In this document: one piece after another, positions 9,121-17,852 of the stretch
How the letters are laid out: every line of letters begins with the position of its first letter
Numbering within the stretch: the stretch's first letter is position 1
From: an uncultured Caldilineaceae bacterium
GTDB taxonomy: Bacteria > Chloroflexota > Anaerolineae > Caldilineales > Caldilineaceae
DNA: 64,000 nucleotides
Direction: 5' to 3'
Assembly (NCBI GenBank): GCA_951812725.1
Contig: OX638330.1
Coordinates: 372,001 to 436,000 of the forward strand
Position numbers and translations under genes: made by a program
Notes under the pieces: model-generated
Seen by the model: only the letters and a program-made list of their open reading frames with translations
Database searches by the model: none
What the model was told of the DNA's origin: nothing

Positions 9121-11079
9121 TTACCCTTCATCAATCCAGAACTGATGGAACCAGGTGTCCCCTTCGTCGGGATTGATGACCACGATCTCATCCGTTCCAA
9201 ACCGTCCCCAGACGCCGCGCAGCCTCTTGCTGACGCCGATTGGTTTCGGGCTGTTCTGCACAAACCCCATGCCAAAGAGTTGGTCGGCCAGGAGTAGCTT
9301 GTGGCTGCGCAAGGCTTCGCTGCGCTCCGCATCGTCGGTCGTGGTAAAGCAGATTTCCTCCAACTCAAACAGCTCGCGCAAGGCGCCGGTAGGCTCTACC
9401 CCAGGCCGATCAGCCTCCGGCTTGTCCCGATTACGCCACCAGGACGCATTAGACGGGGCAAACCCGTGGGCGCCCGTGCCGATGATAAGATCCCACAACC
9501 AGGTGCCGCCCCACCAGCCGAGAATATATACTTCAAAGTCCCGGTTCTTGATCCTCTCAGCCCGCACCGGGTGCTGTACGCCTTTGGGCAGAGAGCGTAC
9601 ACCGACATCATTCCAGAATTCGGTGATGATCTCGAAAGTTTCGTCTGAACCCGCCGGCCACCCGGGTACGAAGTAGGCGATTAAGGTCATCTTTGTGCCG
9701 TCGGCGAAGGTCCTGTAGCCCTCATCGTCCCGATTGTCCAGGCCAATGGCATCCAGCATTTCGGACGCTCTGTCCGGATCATAATCGATCCACTTGCCAT
9801 CGATATCCGGGTCGTACTTTCCCGATTCGTTGATGCCCTGACCGATTTCTCCAAAACCACCGTAAATCGTTTCCAATATCAGGTTGCGGTCTACAGCAAT
9901 AGACAGAGCCCGTCGGAAGTCCGGTTCGCCAAGAACTTCAGCCCAGTTTGGATCGACGTGGGCCGTATTGAAGCCGATGCCCAGGTTGTTTTCCCGGACG
10001 TAAAAGAGCGTGTCGATCTGCGACTTCTCTTCATTTTCCTTGAACAGGATGATGTCCGTTCCGGTGGTAACGCGACGAATGTAGTCCGTCTCGCCGGCCA
10101 GGAATTTGAGCCTCTCGGTCTCCCCGTCCGCATCCCCCAGCAGGAAATTCTCGCAATAGTCCGTGTAAGGCAGCTGCCGGCCTTCCCTGTCAACCACCCA
10201 GTAGTACGGATTGCGCTCCAGCCGGACCAGCTGCCCCTCTTTGTAGTCCACGATGCGCCACGGCCACAGAACCGGTCGCTCGGGATCCTCCAGATATCGC
10301 GGCAGCCGCAGCGCGTCAACCATCTCCTGGAACTGCTCCTTGGGATCCTTGCCGTCAATCGGGTTGAAGGCTGGGTGGAACTGTTCCATATAGTGCGGCG
10401 CGCAACTGTCTATCGGCGTGTTTTCGCCGCCGGAGAAACCCTGCGTCTCCAATAGGAAGAGGGGCTTGGACTTGCTGAAATTGATCTGTAGCGTGTAGTC
10501 GTCAACCGCGACCAACTCGTCGCCGGCAGGATCCAGATTGTACATGCTCCACGGGGAGTCAGTGAACTCCGATGTCACAATGTTGTCCCACCACCACACA
10601 ATATCGGCCGTCGTGTAAGGCGCACCGTCCGACCACTTGGCTCCCTTTCGCAGGTAAAACGTCAGAGACGTGGAATCATCCGAGAACTCCCACCCCTCTG
10701 CAAAGTGCGCCACAAATTCGCTGCGATCTGAAAGCAGCCGTGCGTAGTTGATCTGGGCCAGCATGTCGATGTCCTTGACATGGCCCAGCTTCAAAGTCCC
10801 GCCGTAACGTGCTTCCTCGGGCTCGAGGATCTGCACATCCTTGGCATCCCAGACTAATGGATTCTCGGGCAGGCGCTCTTCGAGTGGCGGCAAGGCGCCC
10901 GACTCGACCATCTCGGCCAGCATCGGCGCCTCCGGTCCGGAAGCGGCTGCCGGCGCCGCCTCCACCTCCGCGGGCGCGGCTTCCTGCACCGCGGGGGCGC
11001 ATGCCGCCATGACTGCGCCTGTCGTCGCTAGCGCAGATAGTCGCAAAAACGTACGACGCGTGATCTCTCGCTCTAACAT
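9121..11079 (-). CDS. ABC importer substrate-binding lipoprotein, family 5 (DppA/OppA-like)
   Basis: 652 residues. The ATG at 11079 is preceded by GGAGGA 6 bases upstream and opens a twin-arginine lipoprotein signal: RR at 8-9 ('ITRRTFLRLSA') and lipobox 'VMAAC' with Cys27. An Ala/Pro/Glu linker follows, then a long SBP_bac_5 domain: 'FYLRKGAKWSDGAPYTTADI' and 'FRRALSIAVDRNLILETIYG' are family hallmarks. It is larger than the usual 500-550 residues, as in the subgroup seen with bacterial oligosaccharide importers. It should be lipid-anchored outside the membrane and feed DppB/DppC. It is the first gene of the operon, 140 bases downstream of a near-consensus promoter. The ligand is unknown; glycosidases downstream suggest an oligosaccharide. 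Confidence 0.95.
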   Translation of the reverse strand: MLEREITRRTFLRLSALATTGAVMAACAPAVQEAAPAEVEAAPAAASGPEAPMLAEMVESGALPPLEERLPENPLVWDAKDVQILEPEEARYGGTLKLGHVKDIDMLAQINYARLLSDRSEFVAHFAEGWEFSDDSTSLTFYLRKGAKWSDGAPYTTADIVWWWDNIVTSEFTDSPWSMYNLDPAGDELVAVDDYTLQINFSKSKPLFLLETQGFSGGENTPIDSCAPHYMEQFHPAFNPIDGKDPKEQFQEMVDALRLPRYLEDPERPVLWPWRIVDYKEGQLVRLERNPYYWVVDREGRQLPYTDYCENFLLGDADGETERLKFLAGETDYIRRVTTGTDIILFKENEEKSQIDTLFYVRENNLGIGFNTAHVDPNWAEVLGEPDFRRALSIAVDRNLILETIYGGFGEIGQGINESGKYDPDIDGKWIDYDPDRASEMLDAIGLDNRDDEGYRTFADGTKMTLIAYFVPGWPAGSDETFEIITEFWNDVGVRSLPKGVQHPVRAERIKNRDFEVYILGWWGGTWLWDLIIGTGAHGFAPSNASWWRNRDKPEADRPGVEPTGALRELFELEEICFTTTDDAERSEALRSHKLLLADQLFGMGFVQNSPKPIGVSKRLRGVWGRFGTDEIVVINPDEGDTWFHQFWIDEG

Positions 11080-11218
11080 GGGTATTCCTCCTTGTGGTGA
11101 TCTGCCGAGGGTGATACTTTCGCAAAAATCACGAGGACACGACGTGTTTGCAGGAGCGTCAAACAATAATTCGCTACTGTTTCTGCAATGTCGTCGGAGG
11201 AAAATGGGGAATAAATAA

Positions 11219-11247
11219 AGTATAAATGATGAAATTCCGCTTGTCAA
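11219..11247 (-). promoter_or_regulatory. Sigma-70-type promoter of the GH172 operon
   Basis: On the minus strand TTGACA (11247-11242) is followed after 17 bases by TATACT (11224-11219), a nearly perfect housekeeping promoter. Start of transcription would fall near 11212, leaving a leader of about 130 nt before the SBP ATG at 11079. Confidence 0.8.
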
Positions 11248-11519
11248 AGCGAATTTCTGTCGCCCCACCGCCAGCTTGGAATACACCTGGCAGTCCGAAC
11301 TGCAAGGCTCGGTAGCGTGGATCGCACTGCCTGCCAGCCTCCGGGCGAAGGTTGACCAGCGGCATATCAAACCGTCTTGTAAGTCAGGCTCGCTGACGCC
11401 CCCCAAGCAGCGGGTAACGCCCCTTTCGAGTTCGTCGGGATTGTTGGAATAGCGGTAGCGTCAAACTGTGGGTAAGAGCGCCACCGCGGACATGAACAGC
11501 AAGCGGCGGCTAGCGGGGT
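11248..11519. other. Non-coding spacer upstream of the operon promoter
   Basis: No gene, repeat or hairpin could be supported here. Open frames that run through it are extensions of the SBP frame before its real start. Confidence 0.5.
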
Positions 11520-12686
11520 CTAACGTTCGAAGACCTGCTCGTCCTCTTCCAGGCCGGCCAGTACCTCTGTGCGTTCACCGTCGGTTACGCCCAGGGTAAT
11601 GTCGACCTCAATCGTGCTTTCGCCTTCTTTGACCAGCGCGTAGCGCCGGTTGAAGTAACTGTGGATCGCGACGTTGGGGATGGTCAATATGCCCTCTTTG
11701 CGCTCCACCACAATGCGCAGGTCGGCCAGGGCACCGATATCCAACGCCAAGTCAGGTGCAGTGAACTCGACTCGAACCGGCAGCCCTTCATCGGCGCCGC
11801 TAGGCGTTGAGACCTGAATAAGCTGGCCCGAGACCTCACGCTGCGGGTAGTCGCGGAAGCGGATCGTCACAGCCTGCCCGATTCGCAGCTTCGGCAACTC
11901 CTCCTCGCCGGGCGACGAGCTCCTGATTTCCAGCGCGTCGGGAGCCGCCAGCCCCATAACAGGTGCGTATTCCGCGATCAACTGCCCGGCTTCGCCGTCC
12001 GTGTAGCGGACTACCCCGTCGAATGGCGCCAGCAACTGCGCCTGCTCAAAACGATCCTGAAGCATCTCTACGTCGATTGCCTTGAGTTCAGCTTCCGCCT
12101 GGTGGAGCGCAATCTCGCGGTCATGCTGGTCCGCCAGCAGCATCAACTTCGTCTCCGCGGCCGCCACCGCCAGTTCCATGCGGGCGACGTCGGCCTCCGC
12201 CGCGCCGCCGCGCCCCTGCTCCAGTGCAAGTCTTCCCAAGTCCAGGGCCGCCTGCGCCTCCGCTAAGGCCAGCTCCTTGGCTCCCTGGGCCGCTTGCACC
12301 CGCAGCCGGGCGATTTCCAGCTGTTTCTCCGCTTTGGCAAGTTCATGCGGCAGAAAGCCGACATCCAGTTCCGCCAACAGTTGACCAGCCTCTACCATAT
12401 CGCCCGGTTCAACATGAAACCCGTTCAGACGGCCGCCGATGCGAAAGGAAAGGTTCACCCGTTGCAGTGAATCCACCAGGCCCAGCAGCGTCACGCTATC
12501 AACGATATCGCCTCGTTCAATTCGATGGACCGCTTTGGGGAGGGGTACGGGCGTAGGGATGGGCGTAGGTGTAACCAATACATCGCCGGGCAGCTGTTCG
12601 CAGCCGGCCATCAGCGCGGCCAGCAGCATACAGAAAGCCAGCAACGTAGCCTTCTGCTTCGCATAGCCAATCTTATCTCGAATCAT
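11520..12686 (-). CDS. HlyD/RND-type membrane-fusion (adaptor) lipoprotein
   Basis: 388 residues. The start ATG at 12686 has AGAAGG 8 bases upstream; longer frames would translate a microrepeat. Signal peptide with lipobox 'ALMAGC' (Cys29), then a TPIPTPVPLP linker. Next come a biotinyl-lipoyl-like half motif ('GDMVEAGQLLAELD'), an Ala/Glu-rich coiled-coil hairpin (about 105-195), the second lipoyl half ('LLAPFDGVVRYTDGEAGQLI') and a beta-barrel domain. This order is that of MacA/HlyD adaptors. Such proteins join an inner-membrane ABC or RND pump, but no MacB-like or RND gene lies nearby, so the partner is elsewhere or absent. It lies downstream of the Gfo/Idh gene on the same strand. Confidence 0.88.
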   Translation of the reverse strand: MIRDKIGYAKQKATLLAFCMLLAALMAGCEQLPGDVLVTPTPIPTPVPLPKAVHRIERGDIVDSVTLLGLVDSLQRVNLSFRIGGRLNGFHVEPGDMVEAGQLLAELDVGFLPHELAKAEKQLEIARLRVQAAQGAKELALAEAQAALDLGRLALEQGRGGAAEADVARMELAVAAAETKLMLLADQHDREIALHQAEAELKAIDVEMLQDRFEQAQLLAPFDGVVRYTDGEAGQLIAEYAPVMGLAAPDALEIRSSSPGEEELPKLRIGQAVTIRFRDYPQREVSGQLIQVSTPSGADEGLPVRVEFTAPDLALDIGALADLRIVVERKEGILTIPNVAIHSYFNRRYALVKEGESTIEVDITLGVTDGERTEVLAGLEEDEQVFER

Positions 12687-12704
12687 CGTGAAGACCTTCT
12701 CGAC

Positions 12705-12752
12705 CTCCCGACCGTCCACTGACCACCGACCACTAACCACTGACCACTGCCC
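12705..12752. repeat. ACTGACCACT microrepeat beside a stop codon
   Basis: A degenerate run of CACTGACCAC / CACTAACCAC units fills the gap between the Gfo/Idh stop codon and the adaptor start. The same motif recurs at 7576-7612, 15864-15893, 36521-36548 and 63262-63300. Confidence 0.75.
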
Positions 12753-13838
12753 TTACGCCGTTTCCTCTGGTCTGACCTCGCGTCCCTCTTGCGCCGACAG
12801 CTGCGCCGCGCGACAAAACCGGAGTATCGCCTTGCCCTCCTCGCCGCTCAGCTCTGACTGCCGCCCTTCTGCAACTGCGTCAACGAAGTCATGCACGCCG
12901 GCCACGAAACTGGCGCCCCAATCCGAGTCTACCTCGGGGAACGCCGTGGTTTCACCGTCCCGGTACATTTCCACCGCAGGCCTGTCCAGCAGCATCGAGG
13001 TACAGCGGTTCACCCAGATAAAGCCGCGCGAGCCGGTCAGCTCGACCCACTCGTCCTCAGGGCGGCCGTACTTGGTTGGAACCAGCATGTCGTCGGAGGT
13101 GACTGCTTCGTATGAGCCGTACTTCTCAGCATCCTTATATTTCCAAATGACCACGGCCGGACTGTCGAGCATCCAGCCATGCTGGATGGGGCGGTGCGTG
13201 ATCCAGGCAAACACCTTTTCCGGTGCGCCCATGAACCACTGCGCAATCGAGAAAAGATGGTATCCATAGTCGAGAATCACCCGGCCTCCGCCGCTCTGGG
13301 CCGCGTCAAAGCGCCAAACCCAGCGCCTGTAGGGTATCTCCCAGTCCTTCCCTGACGTACCCTGCACGCACTTGATCCTTATTGAGAGCGGCTCACCGAT
13401 CGCGCCGGCGTCGAGCAGCTGCTTGGCCTTGACCAGGGGCGGGTAGAAGCGAAAGTTTTCGAACACGCGCATCAGCTTGCCCGCGCGTGCCGCCGCCTCG
13501 ATCATGGCATCGCACTCGGCAACGCTGATCGCCATCGGCTTCTGTACTGAAACGTGCTTGCCTGCTTCCAGCGCGGCGATACCCATCTCCGCATGCAGAT
13601 GGTGAGGCGTAATCACCTCCACCGCGTCCACGTCGGGGTCGGCGAGCAGGTCCCGATAATCGGTGTACGTCTTTCCAATCTGCCACTCGGAGGCGCGCCG
13701 CTGCAGCTGTGCCTCGTCAACATCGCAGATGGCGTGAAGTTCCGCTTTGGGGTTGTCTTTGTAACCGAGGTAGTGCAGGTCGGTGATGGCGCCGGCGCCG
13801 ATGAAGCCTACGCGCAGCTTCTTCGCTCCGCCGCTCAC
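12753..13838 (-). CDS. Gfo/Idh/MocA family oxidoreductase
   Basis: This 361-residue NAD(P)-dependent dehydrogenase has an N-terminal Rossmann motif 'GFIGAGAI' (11-18) and then 'VITPHHLHAEMGIAALEAGK' and 'VQKPMAI'; the latter carries the family lysine, although the usual EKP is QKP. The C-terminal alpha/beta domain includes 'GGGRVILDYGYHLFSIAQWF' with the histidine-containing sheet typical of the family. The GTG start overlaps the TGA of the preceding ThDP-enzyme gene (GTGA), indicating translational coupling. The family acts on sugars, inositols and related polyols; the substrate here is not evident. Confidence 0.92.
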   Translation of the reverse strand: MSGGAKKLRVGFIGAGAITDLHYLGYKDNPKAELHAICDVDEAQLQRRASEWQIGKTYTDYRDLLADPDVDAVEVITPHHLHAEMGIAALEAGKHVSVQKPMAISVAECDAMIEAAARAGKLMRVFENFRFYPPLVKAKQLLDAGAIGEPLSIRIKCVQGTSGKDWEIPYRRWVWRFDAAQSGGGRVILDYGYHLFSIAQWFMGAPEKVFAWITHRPIQHGWMLDSPAVVIWKYKDAEKYGSYEAVTSDDMLVPTKYGRPEDEWVELTGSRGFIWVNRCTSMLLDRPAVEMYRDGETTAFPEVDSDWGASFVAGVHDFVDAVAEGRQSELSGEEGKAILRFCRAAQLSAQEGREVRPEETA

Positions 13839-15475
13839 TGTTCCGCCTCAAACATGCGCGCTGACGGTTCCATGATCGGCCACGGCAGCGTTCCAGGCAG
13901 TTCAATCAATGCACTCTTATCTGCTTCAATCGCCTTTGTGACGGCAGGCCCAAGCTGCTCGATTGAATCCACACGGCAGCTATCGACGCCAAACGCCCCC
14001 GCCAGCGCCACGAAGTCCGGGTTTACAAGGTCGACCGCGTGCGCTGCACCGTAGCGGGCCTCCTGCTGCGGCCGCAGAACACCGTATGCAGAGTCGTTGA
14101 AAACTATCGTGACAATCGGCGTATCCAGCTGCACAGCGGCTGCCAGTTCCTGGCAGTTGAACATGAATCCACCATCGCCGCAAAGGGCCACCACCGGTCG
14201 GTCCGGTTTGGCTACCTTTGCCCCGATCGCGGCTGGCAGCCCAAAGCCCAGCGTGCAGAACCCCCACGGGTAAATGTTTGTGCGCGGCTCATAAATGTCG
14301 AGCAGGCGCCTGCACCAGTACGCCGCCACCGTCAAGTCGCTCACGATGATCGTCTCCCGCGGCAGCGCCTTCCGCAGCGTCTGCACAAGTTCCACGCCTT
14401 CGGGCGCTCGGTCCTGACAGTAGTGCCATACCCTCTGACGCAGCTCGGCGATCCCAGCTTCGATGCCATTCTCCTGCCCGCGCACATTCCGTAACTGCCC
14501 ATTGATCAGTTGCAGCGCCGCGCGTGCATCACCAACAACGCCGACCGTGGCCGGGTAGTTGCGGTCGATCTCCTCCGGATCGATGTCGATGTGGATCAAC
14601 GACTCCGGCAAGCGCAACCCCCAGCGATCACTCTCTTCCTCAGTAAAGCGCGTGCCCACCGCCAGCATCACATCAGATTCGGCCAGAAACGCCCGCGCCG
14701 CAGGATGCAAAATAGTCGCGCCCGCAGCCAGCGGATGGTCGTCCGCAACCGCCCCCTTGCCCAGCACGGTCGTAAAGATCGGCGCCTGCAACCGCTCGGC
14801 CAGCTGACGCAACTCGGCGCCGGCACCGCTACCGATCACGCCCCCGCCCGCCCAGATGACCGGCCGTCGCGCCGCTCGCAGCAGCCCCGCCGCCCGTTCG
14901 ACCTGCTCCGGGTCCGGTGCTAACCGATTCACAGCAGCAGGCGCGGGAATCGTCACATCGTCACTTTCGTCCAGCGTATCGCAGGGAATCTCCACCGCGA
15001 CCGGTCGCGGCCGGCCGTTCTGCATTTGCGCGAACGCCTCCCGCATCACACCGGGAATCTCCGCCACCGTGTTCGCGCCCGCCCGCCACTTCGTCACCGG
15101 CGCGAAGCTCCCCAACTGGTCCTGGCACTCGTGCAGATAGCCCTTGTCCAGCCCGATCCCTTCCGCCGGGATCTGGCTGGCAATGCACAGAACGGGCGAT
15201 GAATCGCTGTAGGCCGTTCCCAGCGAGGCCAGCGTGTTGAGGGCGGCCGGTCCGGTTGTACTCAGGCACACCCCAACCTCGCCGCTGGCCCGCGCGTAGC
15301 CATCGGCCATAAAAGCCGCGCCCTGCTCATGGCGGGCAAGAATGTGCCGGATGCCGCCCATTTCCAACAGCGCATCGTATATCCCCAAATTATGCGTCCC
15401 CGGAATGCCGAACGCTGTGTCGACACCGTGCGCCTCAAGGGACCGCACAACTGCTTCACCACCGGTCATGCGCAT
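13835..15475 (-). CDS. Thiamine-diphosphate-dependent enzyme, acetolactate-synthase large-subunit-like
   Basis: 546 residues with the three-domain ThDP layout. The N-terminal PYR domain has the cofactor-activating glutamate in 'ILARHEQGAAFMADGYARA' (Glu50). The central domain has 'RRPVIWAGGGVIGSG'. The C-terminal PP domain has the ThDP/Mg motif 'GDGGFMFNCQELAAAVQ' ending in 'NDSAYG'. Nearest classes are IlvB-like carboligases and 2-oxoacid decarboxylases. No IlvN regulatory subunit and no ilv genes are nearby. The coupling to a Gfo/Idh dehydrogenase suggests a catabolic 2-oxoacid or inositol-type route rather than branched-chain amino-acid synthesis (inference). ATG at 15475; a second in-frame ATG lies 6 bases later. 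Confidence 0.9.
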   Translation of the reverse strand: MRMTGGEAVVRSLEAHGVDTAFGIPGTHNLGIYDALLEMGGIRHILARHEQGAAFMADGYARASGEVGVCLSTTGPAALNTLASLGTAYSDSSPVLCIASQIPAEGIGLDKGYLHECQDQLGSFAPVTKWRAGANTVAEIPGVMREAFAQMQNGRPRPVAVEIPCDTLDESDDVTIPAPAAVNRLAPDPEQVERAAGLLRAARRPVIWAGGGVIGSGAGAELRQLAERLQAPIFTTVLGKGAVADDHPLAAGATILHPAARAFLAESDVMLAVGTRFTEEESDRWGLRLPESLIHIDIDPEEIDRNYPATVGVVGDARAALQLINGQLRNVRGQENGIEAGIAELRQRVWHYCQDRAPEGVELVQTLRKALPRETIIVSDLTVAAYWCRRLLDIYEPRTNIYPWGFCTLGFGLPAAIGAKVAKPDRPVVALCGDGGFMFNCQELAAAVQLDTPIVTIVFNDSAYGVLRPQQEARYGAAHAVDLVNPDFVALAGAFGVDSCRVDSIEQLGPAVTKAIEADKSALIELPGTLPWPIMEPSARMFEAEQ

Positions 15476-15508
15476 CGATCAGTAACTCCTGTAGATTGTA
15501 GACAGAGG

Positions 15509-15792
15509 GTAACTACTCAGCCGCAACTGATTCGCAACCCTGAACGAGGGGAGCAAAGGCGTTCTTTCTTCCCTCACTGTTATATTGTGGGCGGTCGGGC
15601 CTTCGGCCCTCCCTTGTGCAGGGGCTGCGCCCCCGCAACGCCCCCCTACAAAAACATGCCTCACCGACCGTGTGCCTTCTTCGCAACGTGTCGGCTGGCG
15701 CGCTTCCGGCGGCTATACACTAGTTGCGTCACCAAGAGCCTGAATGGTTCCAAGGATGACTGGCTGGTCAACTGCTGTGGCTCAGTTGTTAC
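15509..15792. mobile_element. IS66-type MITE, copy 2 (284 bp)
   Basis: The best-preserved copy. The left end is GTAACTACTCAGCCGCAACT; the right end read in reverse is GTAACAACTGAGCCACAG. The flanks are GACAGAGG (15501-15508) and GACAGAGA (15793-15800), an 8-bp target duplication with one mismatch. It contains one hairpin core (15590-15673) and the right module GCCTGAATGGTTCCAAGGAT shared with copy 1. It lies between malG-type permease and ThDP-enzyme genes on the same strand. No transposase is encoded. Confidence 0.85.
15590..15673. repeat. Dispersed GC-rich double-hairpin core, copy 2
   Basis: Near-identical to copies 1, 3 and 4, with the GGGCCTTCGGCCC and GCAGGGGCTGCGCCCCCGC palindromes in the same order. 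Confidence 0.9.
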
Positions 15793-15863
15793 GACAGAGA
15801 AATGTACACATCGGCGAGAGTTGTCTGTCGGACAGCATCGCGACGAACCGTCACCCATCGCAG

Positions 15864-15893
15864 TCACTGACCACTAACCACTAACCTCCGCAG
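15864..15893. repeat. ACTGACCACT microrepeat beside the permease stop codon
   Basis: Units CACTGACCACTAACCACTAA lie directly 3' of the MalG-type permease gene (stop at 15894-15896), as at 12705-12752. Confidence 0.7.
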
Positions 15894-16760
15894 TTACGCC
15901 TTCAAGCCGGTCATGGCAATGCCGCGGATGAAGTAACGCGAGGCAATGCTGTAAATCAACATGACAGGCGCGACCGTCAACATCGAGCCTGCCGCCCACA
16001 TCTCATAGCGTGTCCACCACAAATTGCGCAGGCCGGCCAGCACCAGCGGGAGCGTCTGCTTGTCCTGGCTGCTGAGTACGATCAGGGGCCACAGGAAACT
16101 GTCCCAATTGACGAGGAAGACAAAGACGGCAAGCGCCGACATCGGTGACATCGACATCGGCAGCACCAAAGTGAAGAAGATACGCCACTCGGACGCGCCG
16201 TCAATCCGGGCCGCATCGATCAACTCGAACGGGATGCTCTCCATGAATTGGCGCATGAGAAAGATGCCGAACGCCGTATAAAAGCCGGTTACGATGATGC
16301 CGCCCAAATTGTCCGCCAGGCCGAAGCTGTTTGCTATTGTGATATACAGCGGCACCATTATCACCGCGAAGGGCACCATCATCGTCGAAAGGACGATGGT
16401 GAAGAGTACCTCCTTGCCCGCAAAACGATACTTGGAAAAGATATACCCCATTACCGCCGACGTGTAAACGGATACGACCGTTACTGATACAGCCGAAACA
16501 ATGCTGTTGCGAAATGCAGCATAAAAGTTCACCCGGCCCAATATCTCGTCATAGTTCCGCAATGTCCACGTTTCGGGCAGGAGCTGCCTTGATTCGACCA
16601 GCTCCTTGAACGGCTTTAGTGAAGCAAAGACCATCCATATGAATGGGAAAATGGCTACCACAACCATTCCAAGTAGAAAAATCTGTAAGATACTTTGTGA
16701 GATGTCAAAGCGTCTGGCCGGCTGGCGCCGCGCTGGTCCTGTCTTGCCTATAACTGCCAT
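15894..16760 (-). CDS. Carbohydrate ABC permease, MalG type (CUT1)
   Basis: 288 residues, six predicted transmembrane helices beginning 'ILQIFLLGMVVVAIFPFIWM'. The family sequence 'SLKPFKELVESRQLLPETWT' follows helix 1. The EAA loop is 'DAARIDGASEWRIFFTLVLP', which contacts the ATPase, and the protein ends 'YFIRGIAMTGLKA', the typical MalG C-terminus. GAAGGA lies about 9 bases before the ATG. It works with the MalF-type permease just upstream and the SBP at 20088-21494 to import a sugar, probably an alpha-galactoside given the GH36 gene in the operon. No ATPase gene is in this operon; the MalK-type protein at 43055 is a candidate partner. Confidence 0.95.
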   Translation of the reverse strand: MAVIGKTGPARRQPARRFDISQSILQIFLLGMVVVAIFPFIWMVFASLKPFKELVESRQLLPETWTLRNYDEILGRVNFYAAFRNSIVSAVSVTVVSVYTSAVMGYIFSKYRFAGKEVLFTIVLSTMMVPFAVIMVPLYITIANSFGLADNLGGIIVTGFYTAFGIFLMRQFMESIPFELIDAARIDGASEWRIFFTLVLPMSMSPMSALAVFVFLVNWDSFLWPLIVLSSQDKQTLPLVLAGLRNLWWTRYEMWAAGSMLTVAPVMLIYSIASRYFIRGIAMTGLKA

Positions 16761-16839
16761 AACGGTCTGTCCTTCAACGTTGGGTGGCTGATAATCACTG
16801 CCAGGTTCCGATCCAGACGCCTATGAAGAGTCCCGGCCA

Positions 16840-17796
16840 TTAGTATGTCCACGAGGGACGAAGCAGTTTGATCTGCAAAATGCTGATAGTCAGGATAAAC
16901 GCGAATTGAAATAGGGAGGCGGCCGTGGCTGTGCCGAAGCGGATGTCCAAAAAGGCTTCCTGATACACGAGCAAGTTGTACAGGAAGGTGGAGTTGCCCG
17001 GACCCCCCTCCGAGCCAAACAAGACGGTGGGAAGCGTGAATTCCTGCAAAGAGCCGATGGCAAGCAGAACTGTGACTAACAGGATTGTATGGCTCATCAG
17101 CGGCATGGTGATTAGCCAAAACTGCTGCCACGGGTTGGTTCCGTCCACCAGGCCAGCGTCGTACAGTTCCGATGGAATGTTCAACATGCCTGCCGTGAGG
17201 ATGACAACGAAGAAGCCAAGCCCTTTCCAGGTGGCAATGACGACAGCCGTCGGTAGCGCCGATGAGGAACTGGATAGCCACTGCAGTTCAGGCAGCCCAA
17301 CTGAACTAAACAGTTTGTTCAGCTGTCCAACCTCCGGGTCCATCAACATTTTGAATAGCAAAGAGACTGCCACCAGCGACACGACTACTGGAACAAAGAT
17401 CAACGCCTGATAGACGTTACGCCCCCGCTTGACCTTGGACAAACAGACAGCGATTAGCATGGCCAAAGGCAGATGGAATATGAACGAATAGACGGCCCAC
17501 AGAATCGTATTCTTCACCGAGACCCAGAACAGGGGATGCTGAGAGATTTTGATAAAATTGCCCAGTCCGACAAATGGGCTGTTGCCGGGGTCCAGCAGCT
17601 TGTAGGCGACCGTTGACATGCGGAAGGCCTGTATGATCGGCCCGAAACTGAAAATCCAATACCAGATCAGCAACGGCAAAATCATCGTGAAGCCAAACCA
17701 GAACTGCGGCTTGCGTAGCGTCCTCATAACAGCGAACCAAACGCCCATCGTCTCAGCTCGGCCTGAGGGTCTGCCCTCATCTGCAACTGTAGTCAT
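16840..17796 (-). CDS. Carbohydrate ABC permease, MalF/UgpA type (CUT1)
   Basis: 318 residues, six predicted helices. Markers: 'FGFTMILPLLIWYWIFSFGP' at helix 1, 'PFVGLGNFIKI', and the EAA loop 'YDAGLVDGTNPWQQFWLITM'. The C-terminal part includes 'GSEGGPGNSTFLYNLLVYQEAF', as in UgpA-like permeases. The ATG at 17796 has only a weak ribosome site; a second Met at residue 17 would also suit the topology. It lies 56 bases after the GH36 gene and 79 bases before the MalG-type gene. Confidence 0.94.
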   Translation of the reverse strand: MTTVADEGRPSGRAETMGVWFAVMRTLRKPQFWFGFTMILPLLIWYWIFSFGPIIQAFRMSTVAYKLLDPGNSPFVGLGNFIKISQHPLFWVSVKNTILWAVYSFIFHLPLAMLIAVCLSKVKRGRNVYQALIFVPVVVSLVAVSLLFKMLMDPEVGQLNKLFSSVGLPELQWLSSSSSALPTAVVIATWKGLGFFVVILTAGMLNIPSELYDAGLVDGTNPWQQFWLITMPLMSHTILLVTVLLAIGSLQEFTLPTVLFGSEGGPGNSTFLYNLLVYQEAFLDIRFGTATAASLFQFAFILTISILQIKLLRPSWTY

Positions 17797-17852
17797 TTTC
17801 AGTTTCCGTTTTCAGTCATGGATGAGCGTCTGTGAAGCCTTCCCGGCGCCAC

